From Zelopaecilomyces penicillatus (lineage: Eukaryota; Ascomycota; Sordariomycetes; Hypocreales; Pseudodiploosporaceae): a stretch of DNA of 64,000 nt. The stretch's first letter is position 1, and each line of letters begins with the position of its first letter. The stretch is from positions 4,464,001 through 4,528,000 of the forward strand of contig VCCP01000003.1 in assembly GCA_005765155.1 (NCBI GenBank), written 5' to 3'. Made by a program: the position numbers and the translations under genes. This document shows, in pieces, positions 33,404 through 45,889 of the stretch. Below the pieces are notes generated by a model that searched no databases, was not told the origin of the DNA, and was given only the letters and a program-made list of their open reading frames with translations.

Positions 33404-36171
33404 ATGAAGTTCTCTCATAGCGTTCAATTCAATGCTGTTCCAGACTGGAGCAGTCATTACATAGCATATAGTAACCTCAAGAAACTGTAGGTCCTTTCTT
33501 CGCACTCTTATTATCATAACCTTGACAATCGCCCCCGGCACGCGATCGATTGCTAAACTAACCGGCTTCCAGCATCTACCAATTGGAAAAGTCCGCACAC
33601 CAAGCGCGGGCTGGCGACTCGGAATCTCGGCCGCTCATAGCGAATGAAGAGCCAGAAGATGTTTTCAGCAAGACACTTGGGGTAGAGCTGGAGAAGATAT
33701 GTTCGTTCTATGTTGCCAAGGAAGGCGAACTGCTTGACGAAGTCGCCCAGCTCATGCGTGACATTGGAGAGGCGGGTTCCTCCTCACTTGACGCATCAAC
33801 GACCCTGCCGCATTTAGCATCTGAAGAGAGCAATCGGCTGAGGCGAACGAGCTCCAACAGCCGCTCAGAAGAGGACTTTGACGACAGCGCTAGTGAAGAT
33901 GACGAGACTACGGGGCTTACAAGACAGGCAAAGGGCAAATTCGTTAGAAGGAAAACGCTGCCAGACATTCGATCTCAAGGATTCGACGTGGCGGCCACCT
34001 CAGACTTTGGCCGGTCGGCCAGAAGATACAGCACCACTGTCGATGATTACGCAGACCAAATTTTCGGCTCAGGTCTCTATTCGTCCGCCATTATGCTAAA
34101 GAAGCGTATCATTGGCCTATACGTCCAACTATGCGAGCTCAAGTCCTATGCACAACTCAACAAGACGGGCTTCAGCAAGGTTCTCAAAAAGTTTGACAAG
34201 ATCCTAGACAAGGAGCTTCGATCAGCCTTCATCAGTGCAAATGTCGACACCGCGTATCCTTTCAAAGACGAGACAAAACAGGTTCTTGATGAGAACATTG
34301 TCAAGATGGAAAACTCTTATACCGACGTTGTCACAGGAGGTGACGCAGAGCTTGCTAAGAAGGACCTGCGCTCCCATCTTCGAGAGCACGTCGTGTGGGA
34401 GCGGAACACTGTTTGGAGAGACCTCATTGGTATTGAGCGAAGGGCAGAAGCAGCTCGCTTTGGACAGACTTTGCTTGGTCAAGATCCTAATGTGGCTCCC
34501 AAGAGACTCCAGGGCGATGATGATGCACATCAGAAGAGCACAAAGATCACGACACCTTTGGGCAAGATTACGCTGCCCTCATGGCTGTCTAACACTTCTT
34601 TGCTGACACTAATCATGTCGGTCTCTATATTCTTCGTCTTGTTGTTTGCGCCAATACTCCAGAAATCTGAGCAGCAAAACTGCCTCGCTCTTCTAGTTTT
34701 CGTCAGTTTGCTTTGGGCTACCGAGGTAAGTTGCCTTCTTGCAAACAAGCACATTGATGAAATGTGGTAAACTAATCGACTTTAGACTATCCCGTTATTT
34801 GTCACCTCTCTCCTCATCCCCTTCTTGTCCGTCGTCCTCAGGGTTGTTCGAGAGGAAGATCCCAGCAAGCCACCAAAGCGTCTAGATTCAAAGGAGGCAA
34901 CTACCGCCATCTTCGCAGCCATGTGGTCTCCCGTGATCATGCTGCTTCTCGGTGGCTTCACTCTTGCCGCAGCCCTGTCAAAGTGCAAGATCGATAAACG
35001 TCTTGCAACGCTGGTCTTGAGCAAAGCCGGTACACAACCGAGAACGGTACTGATTGCCAACATGTTTGTTGCTGCATTCGCATCCATGCTTATTAGTAAT
35101 GTGGCGGCACCAGTTCTTTGCTATTCTATCATTGAGGTATGTCATGGAAACCAGCATTTCTTTATGTGAGCAAAATCTAACACTAGATAACAGCCAATGC
35201 TTCGGACTTTGCCGTCAGACTCCAACATGTCCAAGGCTGTGATTATCGGCATTGCTTTGGCTTCTAACATCGGCGGAATGCTGTCCCCCATTGCGTCGCC
35301 TCAGAATGTAGTTGCCATGGGCATTATGAAACCAGAGCCGACTTGGCTCCAGTGGTTTTTCATAGTCATTCCTGTCGGCGTAGTCTCGCTCGTCTTGATC
35401 TGGCTGTTGCTGCTGGCGTTCTTCCAGCCCGGCAAGGGCACCACCATCGCTCCCATCCGTGCATTGAAGGAGAGTTTCACCGGCGTGCAATGGTTTGTCT
35501 CCATTGTCACAATCATCACCATTATACTGTGGTGTGCAAGCCACAGGCTTGAGGCCATTTTTGGTGACATGGGCGTCGTTGCCATCATCCCGATTGTACT
35601 GTTCTTTGGCATTGGAATCCTGACCAAGGAGGACTTTAACAACTTTCCCTGGACCATCATCATCCTAGCTGCAGGAGGTCTGTCTCTCGGCAAAGCCGTA
35701 CGATCTTCTGGTCTGCTACATACAGTCGCAGAGATTGTTTCTGAAAGAGTAGAGGGTATGAGCCTATACGGTATCCTGGTCGTGTTCTCGGCGCTCATCC
35801 TTGTGATTGCGACATTCATCAGTCATACGGTGGCAGCCCTCATCTTCCTTCCGCTTGTATATGACGTCGGTGTGGCCATGGACCAGCCTCACCCCAATTT
35901 GCTGGTCATGGGCGGTGTATTGATGTGCAGCGCCGCCATGGGCTTGCCTACCAGTGGATTCCCGAATATGAGTAAGTGAAAGGTTCTTTTACCCTGATAA
36001 TAGCAAGAGGCTAATGAGATTATAGCTGCAATTATGAAGGAAGATGCGACAGGACAGCGATATCTGCGGGTAAAGCACTTCATCTGCACGGGTGTTCCGG
36101 GCAGTGTCATGACATTGATCGTAGTCGTGACTCTCGGCTATGGTATCATGGAGGTGGCAGGCTTAGATTGA
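33404..36171 (+). CDS. SPX-domain low-affinity phosphate transporter (Pho87/Pho90/Pho91 type)
   Basis: Five exons, 33404-33486, 33573-34725, 34786-35136, 35194-35971 and 36026-36171, give 836 aa with all phases matching. The N-terminus MKFSHSVQFNAVPDWSSHY plus the joined NLKKLIYQLEK is the classic start of an SPX domain, which binds inositol pyrophosphates. The SPX region runs to about residue 300. A sodium/sulfate-symporter-like (divalent anion:Na+) membrane domain follows, with about a dozen hydrophobic segments. Two signature blocks are NIGGMLSPIASPQNVVAMGIM and the C-terminal SGFPNM plus TAIMKED. The protein should carry phosphate at the plasma membrane (Pho87/90) or vacuole (Pho91); sequence alone does not decide which. 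Confidence 0.92.
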
Positions 36172-36817
36172 ATTATATCCTCATGGAAAGAACATACACA
36201 CAGAACAGACCAAGGATCATCTTCTAGATACGGCGCAATGGTTTTGGTGGCTTTTTAGATTTCTGTTCCATGGCTTTGCACACCTGAGATAACATGTAAC
36301 TCGGTATCTTTATTTATATTTGTTAGTTGAAACATTAGAACACCGTATTACGCAGGACGCACACGCTTCTGTGAGCTCACTAGGATGGAATTGTTGACAT
36401 CGCCCTCCCTTGATGATTTGGTAATGCACGAATAGCTTAGCTTATAACCTGCTAGACGTGCTACCTTGGTTGCGGTGTGGCTGCACACCGCAGTGCAGGT
36501 ACCTTCATGCTAGCGCTGAAGCTAGTTGTGCGTTGACGTCGTTGTTGAGTCTTTAGAAGGCTTCCAAGCTTCAGGTCCCCTCCTCCAATGCCGGCGAGTT
36601 GTGGCACCTGACGCCGATAGGCTCATGAACGCCCCCCAGGCACTGTAGCTGTGTGCCTCATCCAAGATCCGACAATCGCGACGCCCCAACCGCCTTCACC
36701 TCAACAAGCCTACACGGCCCTTTTACACTCCCGCATACCGCACCGGGCTGAACCAGCAACAATCGGATGCGCGTCTTCTCAAGATAACCCCCCATCAGCC
36801 TTGAGCTGGCCGGCGCC
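36172..36817. other. intergenic region
   Basis: Joins the 3' flank of the phosphate transporter gene to the promoter and leader of vps39. Nothing else recognised. Confidence 0.45.
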
Positions 36818-39800
36818 ATGCTCTCCGCGTTTACTGCCCGCCCAATCATTGAGCTCCGGCAACGGGACAAGTCGAGGATTGAGACCATCCTCGCCCACGG
36901 TATGTTAGGGTGGACTTCAGCTCCTCTATTGCTGGACCTGGAAGTCTTTGTTTCGGTCACATATAAATAAAATAGCCTTACTGATGGGCAACTCTAGGTG
37001 ATCGAGTCTTCGTCGGCCTCAACAGCGGCGCCCTCCGAATTTACCGCCTGAACGAGCTTCCCCCTTCCCCCAATGGCACCTCTCTGCCCAGCGCCCCTTC
37101 AAATGGGACGCCTCCACAAAATGGCAATCAGGATCCCTCACGGGCATCTGGGAAGCCTACAGATCTACTGCGCGAAGTCGATAGGTTCTCCACTCGCGCC
37201 ATAGAGCAGCTCGCCATCATCAGGGAAGCCAATACTATTGTGTCTCTCTCCAACTGGCACGTATCACTCCACGACCTGCAGACCTATGATCATATCGAAA
37301 CTCTTTCACGTACGAAAAATGCGTCATGTTTTGCTGTCACATCGAATATCATAAAGGACCCGGACACAAAGATACCCGAAATCATCAGCAGGATGGCTGT
37401 GGCTGTCAAGCGGCGACTGCTGTTATGGAGCTGGCATGAGAGTGAGCTTGGCGATGAGGTTGGAGAAGTGGTTCTATCGGAGTCCATTAGGAGCATCACA
37501 TGGGCAAGTGCGACCAAGTTAGTGTGCGGAATGAATGGCGGCTATGTCATGGTTGATGCAGTGACCCGCGCGGTAGAGGATATCATGAGCCCGGGCGCTG
37601 TTGGAGCAGCTGGACAAGGCAGCCGCTTTGGTACAGTGAGTAGTGCTTCAATGGGGTATATGGGCCTCGGGGGATACATGCCAAAGCCATTGGCAGCGAA
37701 ACTAGCTGATGGCGAGATGCTCCTTGCCAAGGATATAAATACCTTGTTTGTCAGTGACGAGGGCAAATCATTACAAAGAAGACAGATACCTTGGCAATCT
37801 GCACCAGATTCCATCGGGTACTCTTATCCCTATATTGTCGCATTGCAACCTCCATCAAAAGGCTCACTGGAAGTTCGAAATCCAGACACCTTGTCTCTAG
37901 TTCAAACTATAGCCCTGCCCGGAGCCGCTCAGCTACATTTCCCTCCACCCACACTCAGTCTAGCCCATGCTGGCAAAGGCTTTCACATATCAAGCGACCG
38001 GTGTGTGTGGAAGATGGGCGCTACGGATTATGACTCTCAAGTCGATGAGCTGGTCCAAGCCGGAAAGTTCGATGAGGCGATTAGTCTGCTTGGAATGCTC
38101 GAGGATGCATTGCTAAAAAGCAAGAAGGAGACGCTTCGGGAGGTCAAAATGCTGAAAGCAGAAATGTTGTTCAAGCAGAAGAAGTATCGACAAGCAATGG
38201 ATCTCATGAATGAGGATGACGTCCATGCGCCACCAGAAAGGGTCTTGAGGCTGTTTCCTCCTCAGATATCTGGAGAATTATCCGGATGGGTACAGCCGGA
38301 AGAGCCAGAAGAAACTGCGGCAGAATCTCCAACAAAGAAGACAAATGGAACAAGACCTAGTAGTCCCGATGGCACAGCCGAAGTTGCATCACCGCAAAAC
38401 ATGGGCGGATTTGCAAAGCTGTTCATGGGCACGCATAGAAAAATACCATCCGACGCTGCTTCAATTATATCTAGAAAGGAAAGCACCGACAGTGACGAGC
38501 CAGATAATGCAAAGGAGTCTACTATCACGGAGGACAAGCCTCTCGATGGGAAGGAATTGACCAAGGCGGTTCTGGAGCTGAACAGCTATCTTGCTGGAAC
38601 CCGTGCCCGTCTTCAACGGGTCATCGACCCAGTAACCGGCAAGCTAAAACCGCAGACGGATTCAACTCAGTCCACAGAGGAGGCAGCAGAAAGATTTCTG
38701 AGAACTACTCAGAATGAACCAGAGAAGGAACTTGAGGAAAAACTTCAAGAGACTTTCCGCCTGGTGGATACTACACTCTTTCGTGCATACATGTTCTCAC
38801 AGCCATCACTAGCTGGTTCGCTCTTCCGCATACCCAACTTTTGCGACCCCGAGGTTGTCAATGAGAAGCTCGTCGAGCATAACCGGTATATGGAGCTCAT
38901 TGACTTCTTTCACGGCAAGAAACTGCACAAGGAAGCGTTAAACTTGTTGCGCCAATTTGGTGCGGCCCCAAAACCAAATGAGGCAGCACCAACATTACAT
39001 GGACCGGACCGCACTATTCAATATCTACAAACTCTACCGCCATCGGAGATAGATCTCATTCTTGAGCATGCGGGTTGGACATTGAAGGCTAGTTCTGAGT
39101 ATGCAATGGAGATTTTTGTTGGTGATACTGAGAATGCCGAAACATTACCCCGTGATCAAGTGTTAGCCTTTTTGCGAGGTTTGGATACGAAGCTAGAAGC
39201 TCAATATCTGGAGCATATGGTCAACGAGCTTGATGATATGACGGCAGACTTCCACAACCGACTTGTGGAACTATACGTCGCAAACTTGGGCAAGACAGAG
39301 AAAGGGAGTGATTGGATCAGTCTAATGGCAAAATTTGTGAAATTTCTGCGAGAGTCGCGACAAGTATACAGCCTAACGAAGGCTTTTGCACTAATTCCCA
39401 GGGATGGTAAGTTGACACTTATCTCTTAACTTCTCGTTTCAATCTGGCTTACATGGTGGTCTAGACGCAGAGTTTTACGAGGCACAGGCCGTGGTTTTAA
39501 GCAACATGGGCCAACACAGGCAAGCCCTGGAAATTTACGTATTCAAGATGAAGGATTACGTCAAGGCTGAAGAGTAAGTCAAAAGATAGAGATAGCACAC
39601 AAGAGCAAAAAAAATGGCTAACGGGCGTCTAGATACTGCAACCAGGTTCACCGGTCACAAGCCACAAGCGAGAGTTCTCCCAGTGACGCCGATAATTCAA
39701 CACCATCTATATACCACACCTTGCTCTCATTATACCTCCAACCACCTTCACCACATAAACCAAACCTAGAACCAGCGTTGGACCTTTTGTCCAAGCACGG

Positions 39801-40206
39801 CTCGCGTCTTCCAGCCACATCAACCCTCAGCTTGATCCCTGATGACCTCCCTGTTGGGGCTCTTGAGGCTTATTTCCGCGGCCGCATACGGTCGGCCAAC
39901 AGTCTCGTCAACGAATCCCGAATTGTGGCAGGCTTGCGCAAGGCCGAGGGTATAGCGGTCGCTGCGGGGTTGCATCTGGGTGACGACAAGCCAGATGGTC
40001 AGGGGGGCCGCAACCGACATGTCATTATTACCGATGAGCGGCATTGCGTTGTGTGCCACAAGAAGCTTGGTGGTGGAGTGAGGATCGGAGGTAGTGTCGT
40101 TGCGGTGCTTCCAGATAATACGGTGGTCCATTATGGGTGTTTGAACAGGGCCACGGGACATAAATCGGACAGTTCGAGAGTGCCGAACTGGGGCAGAAGC
40201 GCGTGA
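36818..40206 (+). CDS. vps39: Vps39/Vam6-like HOPS complex subunit
   Basis: Four exons, 36818-36899, 36998-39406, 39465-39573 and 39633-40206, give 1057 aa. The first join makes ETILAHGDRVFVGLNSGALRIYR, the start of a citron-homology (CNH) beta-propeller that runs to about residue 330. The rest is a helical clathrin-repeat-like region with VNEKLVEHNRYMELIDFFHGKKLH and GQHRQALEIYVFKMKDYVKAEEYCNQV. The C-terminal VICH-type segment HCVVCHKKLGGG is the zinc-binding end typical of Vps39. The family tethers vacuole and late-endosome membranes through Ypt7/Rab7 and takes part in vacuole-mitochondria contact. A Ser/Pro-rich insert with acidic residues at about 360-440 is variable sequence. Identification rests on domain order and the terminal motif. 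Confidence 0.9.
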
Positions 40207-40486
40207 TAGATATCTCCATGCATATATTTCTGGATTCTTCCAGTAATGTTTTGCGATTCATATGGATTGCGCGGCGTCGCTTGTCGTTGGGAGTGTTGTT
40301 TTGAGTGGTTGTGCATATCCTAGTTTTCTGTGGCGAGTCGTGTGAGATAGGCAATACCCCCCCATGCACGCACATACACATTGTTTAGACAGTCGTGAAT
40401 TTTCATGAACTGACACATGGGCAGCCTTATTAGTTGTTGTGACTCCTCCCGATCCCAGACTGTTGCCTGGGTTTCGATTTCGTGCT

Positions 40487-40786
40487 TCAATCCTCCTCCT
40501 CCTGCACTTCCTCGCCATAGTTTTCTTCCTCCTTGTCCTCATCGGCAGCGGCAGAGCTCACGCCCTTGGCAGCTTCTTGGGCCTTATCCTCTTCCATTCG
40601 TGCGGTGAGCTCCTTGTTGATGCGATCCTGGGCCGCGGCGACCGCGGCGCGCAGCGAGCTTAGGTACTGCGATTTGTCTTGAGCTGCAGACGTAGCGGGA
40701 GCGGGGATGGCATTTGTGATGGTGAAGGACTCGCTGGTTGGGGATTTGTAGGTCGCGGAAAAGTTCATATCCGTCGATTGAGCCAT
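40487..40786 (-). CDS. gon7: EKC/KEOPS complex subunit Gon7
   Basis: Single-exon 99-aa protein from ATG 40786. FSATYKSPTSESF near the start, SQYLSSLRAAVAAAQDRINKELTARMEED in the middle and a very acidic tail match fungal Gon7. Gon7 is the small disordered partner of Pcc1 in the KEOPS complex, which makes t6A in tRNA and affects telomeres. The start is supported by the family N-terminus. Its 3' end faces that of vps39, 280 bp away. Confidence 0.85.
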   Translation of the reverse strand: MAQSTDMNFSATYKSPTSESFTITNAIPAPATSAAQDKSQYLSSLRAAVAAAQDRINKELTARMEEDKAQEAAKGVSSAAADEDKEEENYGEEVQEEED

Positions 40787-43096
40787 GTTTGAGATAGAAA
40801 CACGATGTGTTTACTTTGGGGAAACTGATCCTAATGTGGTAGCTCAGATCGTTTTTGTTAAATGTTTGGTTTCGATGATGCGTGCCAGTGGTAATTACAC
40901 GCGGGGCAGGATGAAAGTCTGGAGGGGTACATTTTGCTGCCATGGAGATCGAATCACGTGAAATAATGGAAGAATCCAGTTTGAATCATCTTGATAATAA
41001 CCCACCAGAGAGCACCAAAGACACATCGATTGTCTGTTGCATTTTGCGCCTTGGCTCCACCATTCTTATCTTAGGAGGCACGTCAATGTCGGCTTTTAGT
41101 TGATAATATTGGCTTTATTCAGCGAGTCTACAAAGGCAAAAATTCCGAGAAGCACAAGCGAATATATATCACCATGCCAGAGAGCTGTTTCCCGTGAGTC
41201 ATACTACAGAGTCTATGATGTGTGACCGAACAGGAGGCTACAATGTGGGCATATTGGGTCCATCAAGTGTTAACACACTCGTGGTTAAAGGGAAGAGACA
41301 CGAAGTATGTCGCTGACAGCATGGATGGGTCATGTCTGGCTGCCAAATCAGACTTGCCTTGAACTTCAACTCCTAGGAGGGGAAGGTATGATGTAAAGCA
41401 GCAGTTGACATATGCAGATGAGAATTCATTTGTGTTGAGTGGTGTACAATGTTGTCATGGTGGTACTCATGCGTAGAGATGCAGATACCAATGAGTATGT
41501 ATATAAGTCAAAATGAGGATTATTAGTAGTATCCTGGGTTCAGAAGGAATGAGAAATTGTGCCCAAACTTACGTGTGAGGAAAAGAAAGGTGAAGCATCG
41601 CCCTCAACAGAGTAATCGGAATCGTGAAATCTGCCTCGAAAGAGACAAACGCTGCGTATCGCACTAAAGTTCGCGCAACAAGCTTCGCAATGACTTCCCA
41701 TAGGAACCGAGCAAGCCTGCGTCTTCCCCCGAGAGGTATACATGCGGAGCCGCCCGGCCCTGAGATTTCTGATGCCAATTGCAGACGTCGGTTTGACGCC
41801 AGGCCATCACAGACAGACCCTGCTCTCGCCGCGCCGTTGTGAAGTTCTTCCCCTAGGGGACGAACGACTCGCTGGATAGGGAGGCGAGGGTGGATGCAGG
41901 AAACCCCGAAGGAATCCCCCACAGGTTGAAGCATACTCCGAATTTCCCACATGCAAGTAATTGTTGAGAAACCTGCTTGCGCAGGTCTCTCCGTTTGTAG
42001 CATGGAAACGCAGCGTTGAAGAGGGCGATGCTTAAGGAAAGAAGGAGAGCGGAGAATGGACGATGGACGTTCTGAGATTTTAAAGGGTGGGTTTAAGGTG
42101 TGGCTGACTCCACTTAAATGCTTCACGCGCCACGACAATAACAGGTGGCTGAAGAGTGGAAGGAATGAATGAGCATCAATTGCTGTAGTCTCCAGAGATT
42201 GCGTCTGATCAAATCTCTTGGGGTTTTCTCTGATATTTTTTAATGATAATGGGTGAATTTTTGCCACCAAAATCCCCATATTCCCTATACACCGAGGTAA
42301 ATGTTGTAGTCCTTTGCGCATTGAACGATGAGCTTGTCTCTACACACCTACCCGGTAATGCCTGACTGAAACTGTGAGTGATACTTTTCTGTCGGGCTAA
42401 GAGGAGTCATTCATTGCTAGTTGGATTGTGTATCTTGTGGAAGTAGTGATTGTTTTCAAGATTTCTCGTGTTCTCTCTTTGATTTATGTTGAATAGGTTG
42501 GTTGTTAAAGTATAAAATTGTAATAAACTATTGTAGTTTAGTTTTCAAAACTCTCTTACAAACTAATAACGAAGTGGTTTCTTGACGTCTTTTTCTTCAA
42601 TTTTCTTCAGAGCTATCATTCATTGTTCAGATGTGGCCATCTGATACACCATACCAGATAGTAGCTGGATCCTGATTTTCACGTCTGTACAATTAATGTA
42701 CAACTATTTGCGCTTCGTACTCCTTCACACTGTTATAATTATCAGTGACGAACTGAGGCTGAGCCACGCGGCGCGGGGTTTTTGAGCCGACGCCACAATG
42801 ATCAACACCAGCTTACCTACAGTTGTTCCATGTCCAGGGTCCAGCCATCCAGCTTCAACATGCCAGTTCGATTTGCCTATCCTTCCATCCATACCAAACC
42901 CAACCCAACCCTTTCCAATTCGCCGCACTCCTGATCGATCTAGCAGCCTGCTCTCTCCGCCAACCTAAATCGACAAAAATCTACTCATCTTTCTATACCG
43001 CCGTCACCTACCGCACATTGACGACGCCTGTTGTCCCCCCACACAGTTTGAGCAGGAGGGCCAAGATGTAACAGGGCTCGTAACGAATCTGCAACA
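40787..43096. other. divergent intergenic region, possible noncoding transcript
   Basis: A 2.3-kb gap between gon7 (minus) and hbrB (plus). From about 41.58 to 42.0 kb it is GC-rich with several hairpin-forming strings. A 250-codon minus-strand frame (42321-41569) runs through this part. Its protein has no recognisable domain and ends at a GTAAGT donor-like site. The rest is AT-rich. A noncoding RNA is possible but unproven. Confidence 0.4.
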
Positions 43097-45637
43097 ATGC
43101 AACCAATCGGAGGAACGACACCTACATCGGCAAGGCCCCAGGTCAGAGCCCCGGGAAGCTTCTCCGCATTGCCCGGGGCATCCAGTTCCTCTGGCGATTC
43201 GAAACCACTTCAGTCTGCTTCAGGACCGGCACGACCACCTCCTTTGCGAATCAACTCGACCAGTAGCAGCGAAGAGAGCACGCCAGCCATCACAATACCT
43301 AAGACGAGGCAACAGGGCATGAACTCACCGGCAACCCCGATATATCAACAATTCACGAGCCAAGTGAACTCGAGCAACACCAGCTTGCATCAGAACTTCT
43401 CGCGCCCGAATGCCACCCGATCAAATACACAAGGGACGGTCTCGCCGGGGTTCAAAGGCCATTCGAGAAAAACCTTGACCACGCAGGGCATGTTTGATTC
43501 TTCACTTCCATCAACAAATATGTCCAACCTATCCCATACTGGGCCAAATAATGGCGGCCAGGCTTCGTCAGCCGGCGCCATGTCGGCGAGTCAGATTGCA
43601 GCCCAGGCCGCAGTTATGTCTCATCAAAATAGTGCTTTCCACTCACGTCAACGATCTCAAACTGTTCCATTCCCAGGAGAAGGAAATGACGGACCTAGAC
43701 GCGGTAGTGGCGCAAAGGGTCCCATGAGCCCTCCTATGCTTAGTCTGACAGAAGCAAGCGCGCCTCGTGAAACCGGCTTTGGAGGCCAGGACAGAAACCC
43801 AAGCAGTTCACATTCCTCAGCCGCCACAACAGCGGCCAATGTAGTCTTTCCAAGGTCTGGACACAATTCACCCAGGGAGCCGTCCATATCTCCACAGCCA
43901 TTTCCGCCAGTCCCCCCCATGCCATCCGCTCTACCGGACAGGCCACTCACGAAGTCGGAGAAGGCAAAGGCAAAACTATTCTCCCGTCCAGGCAAAATTG
44001 GTACAGGCAAAGGCGATCTCAAAGATAAGCCTTTACCGAGTCCTGGTAAACTAGGAACAGCACTATCAGCACTTCAACGAGGCAATTTTAGCACGAGCAG
44101 TCTAGTGGATCCTGGTAACCAATCTATGTATAACCTCAATAACGCATCTTCCGCTACAATACGGCCAATAGATTCAACATTGGAGGATAGGGGAAAAGAG
44201 AAGGAAAAGGAGAAAGAAAAGGAGAAGAAACACCATTTTCTATCACGACAAAAACAAAAACTCAAGGATGAATATCACCTGCCTCTCTCCTCTGCTTCCA
44301 GCAATTCCCGACCAACAGATCCCCACGCTCCTAGCAGTCTTTACAACTTTAATATCCCACCCAGCCCTGGCCCAAGTTCAGGATTTGCAAAAGTCAAGAA
44401 AGACAAAAAAAACATTGAACGATCAGAAAGCCGGCTAGACAATGAGTCGGCATTTAATATCCAAGGGGACTGGCCGGGAAGCTCCAGTTTGCCGTCACTA
44501 TCCCAGCAGCCATCCATCTATGATCTAACAGATCCCGGCAAACTTGGGCTGCACCACATCTCCTCCCCTGACGACGCATGGCCATATCTAAAAACCAAAT
44601 TGATGGTAATTTTTCAAGGTGAGGACTTGCGCCTTCCAGTCGAAGATATCAATCGAGTAGTCCAGATGCATATCCAGTGGTGTATCCATAAAAGATCACC
44701 AAATACCATGCTGGAAGACCTACGCGATCTACTCGCAATGGGATTCTCAATGCTAGACAGAACCCTACGCCAGACGCCAGAGGATCGATTTATACCGACG
44801 TTGGTTGAGCTGTGGCTCTTCACGTTTACTTCGATTCTTCCCTACCTACAATCTATTTTCCTGCCTCTTGATTTGGAAGTTTCGGGCTGTGGAACTATCA
44901 TGACCCCTGAACAGGCTCGTGATTTCTGGGGCGGTGTATTGGCGCCTCCGTCCACTTCGTCAGACAGACTGACCCAAGTGATGCCTGCGGCTACATTGCT
45001 TGATGTTAGACGCCTCGTTCTGACTGCATATCGCGACATCGTCATCTTGCCTCGCTATGAAACTCTAAAGACGATATTTTCACGTCTCTCTCTGGAATTT
45101 TTGCCAGCATCCCTTGCTAATATGGCTCTTGCCTCGCCTCCACTTGAGCCGAGCATGTCTACTTCACCTTCAGAATCTTTTGCATCCATGGCCCGACCGG
45201 GTACAGCAATGTCACTGGATCCTTCTGTTGGCTCATACAACTCCACAAGTACAACTCTGCTGGGAGACGGGTCTGCTGGCGGACGGAGTCGTGCCGTCAG
45301 CAATGTCAGTTTTGGAAGTCATGGCAGTGAGAGTGGAATGCGGCCATTCACACCATCTGGTGTGCAGGTTTTGAGCAGCGTGCGAGAGCAGAATGTTGAG
45401 GACTCCAAGCAGGTCACGGACATGGTCGGTCGCATGCTTCAGTGTATGAGTGTATTATCGAGCCTGGGGGGTACGGGCAGCGAAGCCGATGATGAAGGTA
45501 ACAAGAAGATGGTCGAGCTTTGCAAGATGCTGAAACTCAATTGGCTTGGTCGGGGACGAACGGGTCGCAATAGGAGAGGTATCGTCGGGGGTCGAGTCAG
45601 GCGAGAAGAGGCTCGAGAGGAGCTGCGAGTTGCTTGA
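43097..45637 (+). CDS. hbrB: HbrB-domain protein, TORC2-associated (Bit61/PRR5-like)
   Basis: Single exon, 846 aa, start in the context AACAATGCA. The first half is disordered and rich in Ser, Pro and Asn, with an (EK)n stretch, KEKEKEKEKE, near residue 370. The conserved HbrB domain lies at about 490-690: TKLMVIFQGEDLRLPVEDIN, VQMHIQWCIHKRS, LRDLLAMGFSMLD, IPTLVELWLFTFTSILPYLQ and IFLPLDLEV. A C-terminal MLKLNWLGRGRTGRNRRG block is typical of filamentous-fungal members. The family links to TORC2 (yeast Bit61/Bit2, human PRR5) and in Aspergillus to hyphal branching and polarity. The membership call is strong; cellular details are inferred. Confidence 0.9.
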   Translation: MQPIGGTTPTSARPQVRAPGSFSALPGASSSSGDSKPLQSASGPARPPPLRINSTSSSEESTPAITIPKTRQQGMNSPATPIYQQFTSQVNSSNTSLHQNFSRPNATRSNTQGTVSPGFKGHSRKTLTTQGMFDSSLPSTNMSNLSHTGPNNGGQASSAGAMSASQIAAQAAVMSHQNSAFHSRQRSQTVPFPGEGNDGPRRGSGAKGPMSPPMLSLTEASAPRETGFGGQDRNPSSSHSSAATTAANVVFPRSGHNSPREPSISPQPFPPVPPMPSALPDRPLTKSEKAKAKLFSRPGKIGTGKGDLKDKPLPSPGKLGTALSALQRGNFSTSSLVDPGNQSMYNLNNASSATIRPIDSTLEDRGKEKEKEKEKEKKHHFLSRQKQKLKDEYHLPLSSASSNSRPTDPHAPSSLYNFNIPPSPGPSSGFAKVKKDKKNIERSESRLDNESAFNIQGDWPGSSSLPSLSQQPSIYDLTDPGKLGLHHISSPDDAWPYLKTKLMVIFQGEDLRLPVEDINRVVQMHIQWCIHKRSPNTMLEDLRDLLAMGFSMLDRTLRQTPEDRFIPTLVELWLFTFTSILPYLQSIFLPLDLEVSGCGTIMTPEQARDFWGGVLAPPSTSSDRLTQVMPAATLLDVRRLVLTAYRDIVILPRYETLKTIFSRLSLEFLPASLANMALASPPLEPSMSTSPSESFASMARPGTAMSLDPSVGSYNSTSTTLLGDGSAGGRSRAVSNVSFGSHGSESGMRPFTPSGVQVLSSVREQNVEDSKQVTDMVGRMLQCMSVLSSLGGTGSEADDEGNKKMVELCKMLKLNWLGRGRTGRNRRGIVGGRVRREEAREELRVA

Positions 45638-45889
45638 AGCTTTAGTGAACTACGTCATGATGCATAGAAACGAATGCTACTCCGTGATGGAATAGAATAT
45701 TTTAATTTAGAGTGAGTGGGCCAAGTTGGGTGGAGGTGATGGATTACAAAATCATGAGTACATCAGTTTGATCTCAAGCAAAATTTCGTCTAAGTGGATC
45801 ACGGCGGGAGCAAAATTTTTGCTGAACAAAATAGTAATATTGAAATCTAAATATTTTTTCACATGCCTGGCATGTTTGGTATTGCGCTA

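Noticed and set aside
41750..41830. CTGTGATGGCC string on the minus strand resembling the 5' domain of fungal SRP RNA
   Set aside because: No helix-8 GGAA/AGCAG motif follows within 300 nt, so an SRP RNA call is not supported.
41569..42321. 250-codon minus-strand frame as a protein gene
   Set aside because: No recognisable domain and an Arg/Leu/Ser-heavy composition typical of chance frames in GC-rich DNA. Kept only as a finding about a possible RNA.
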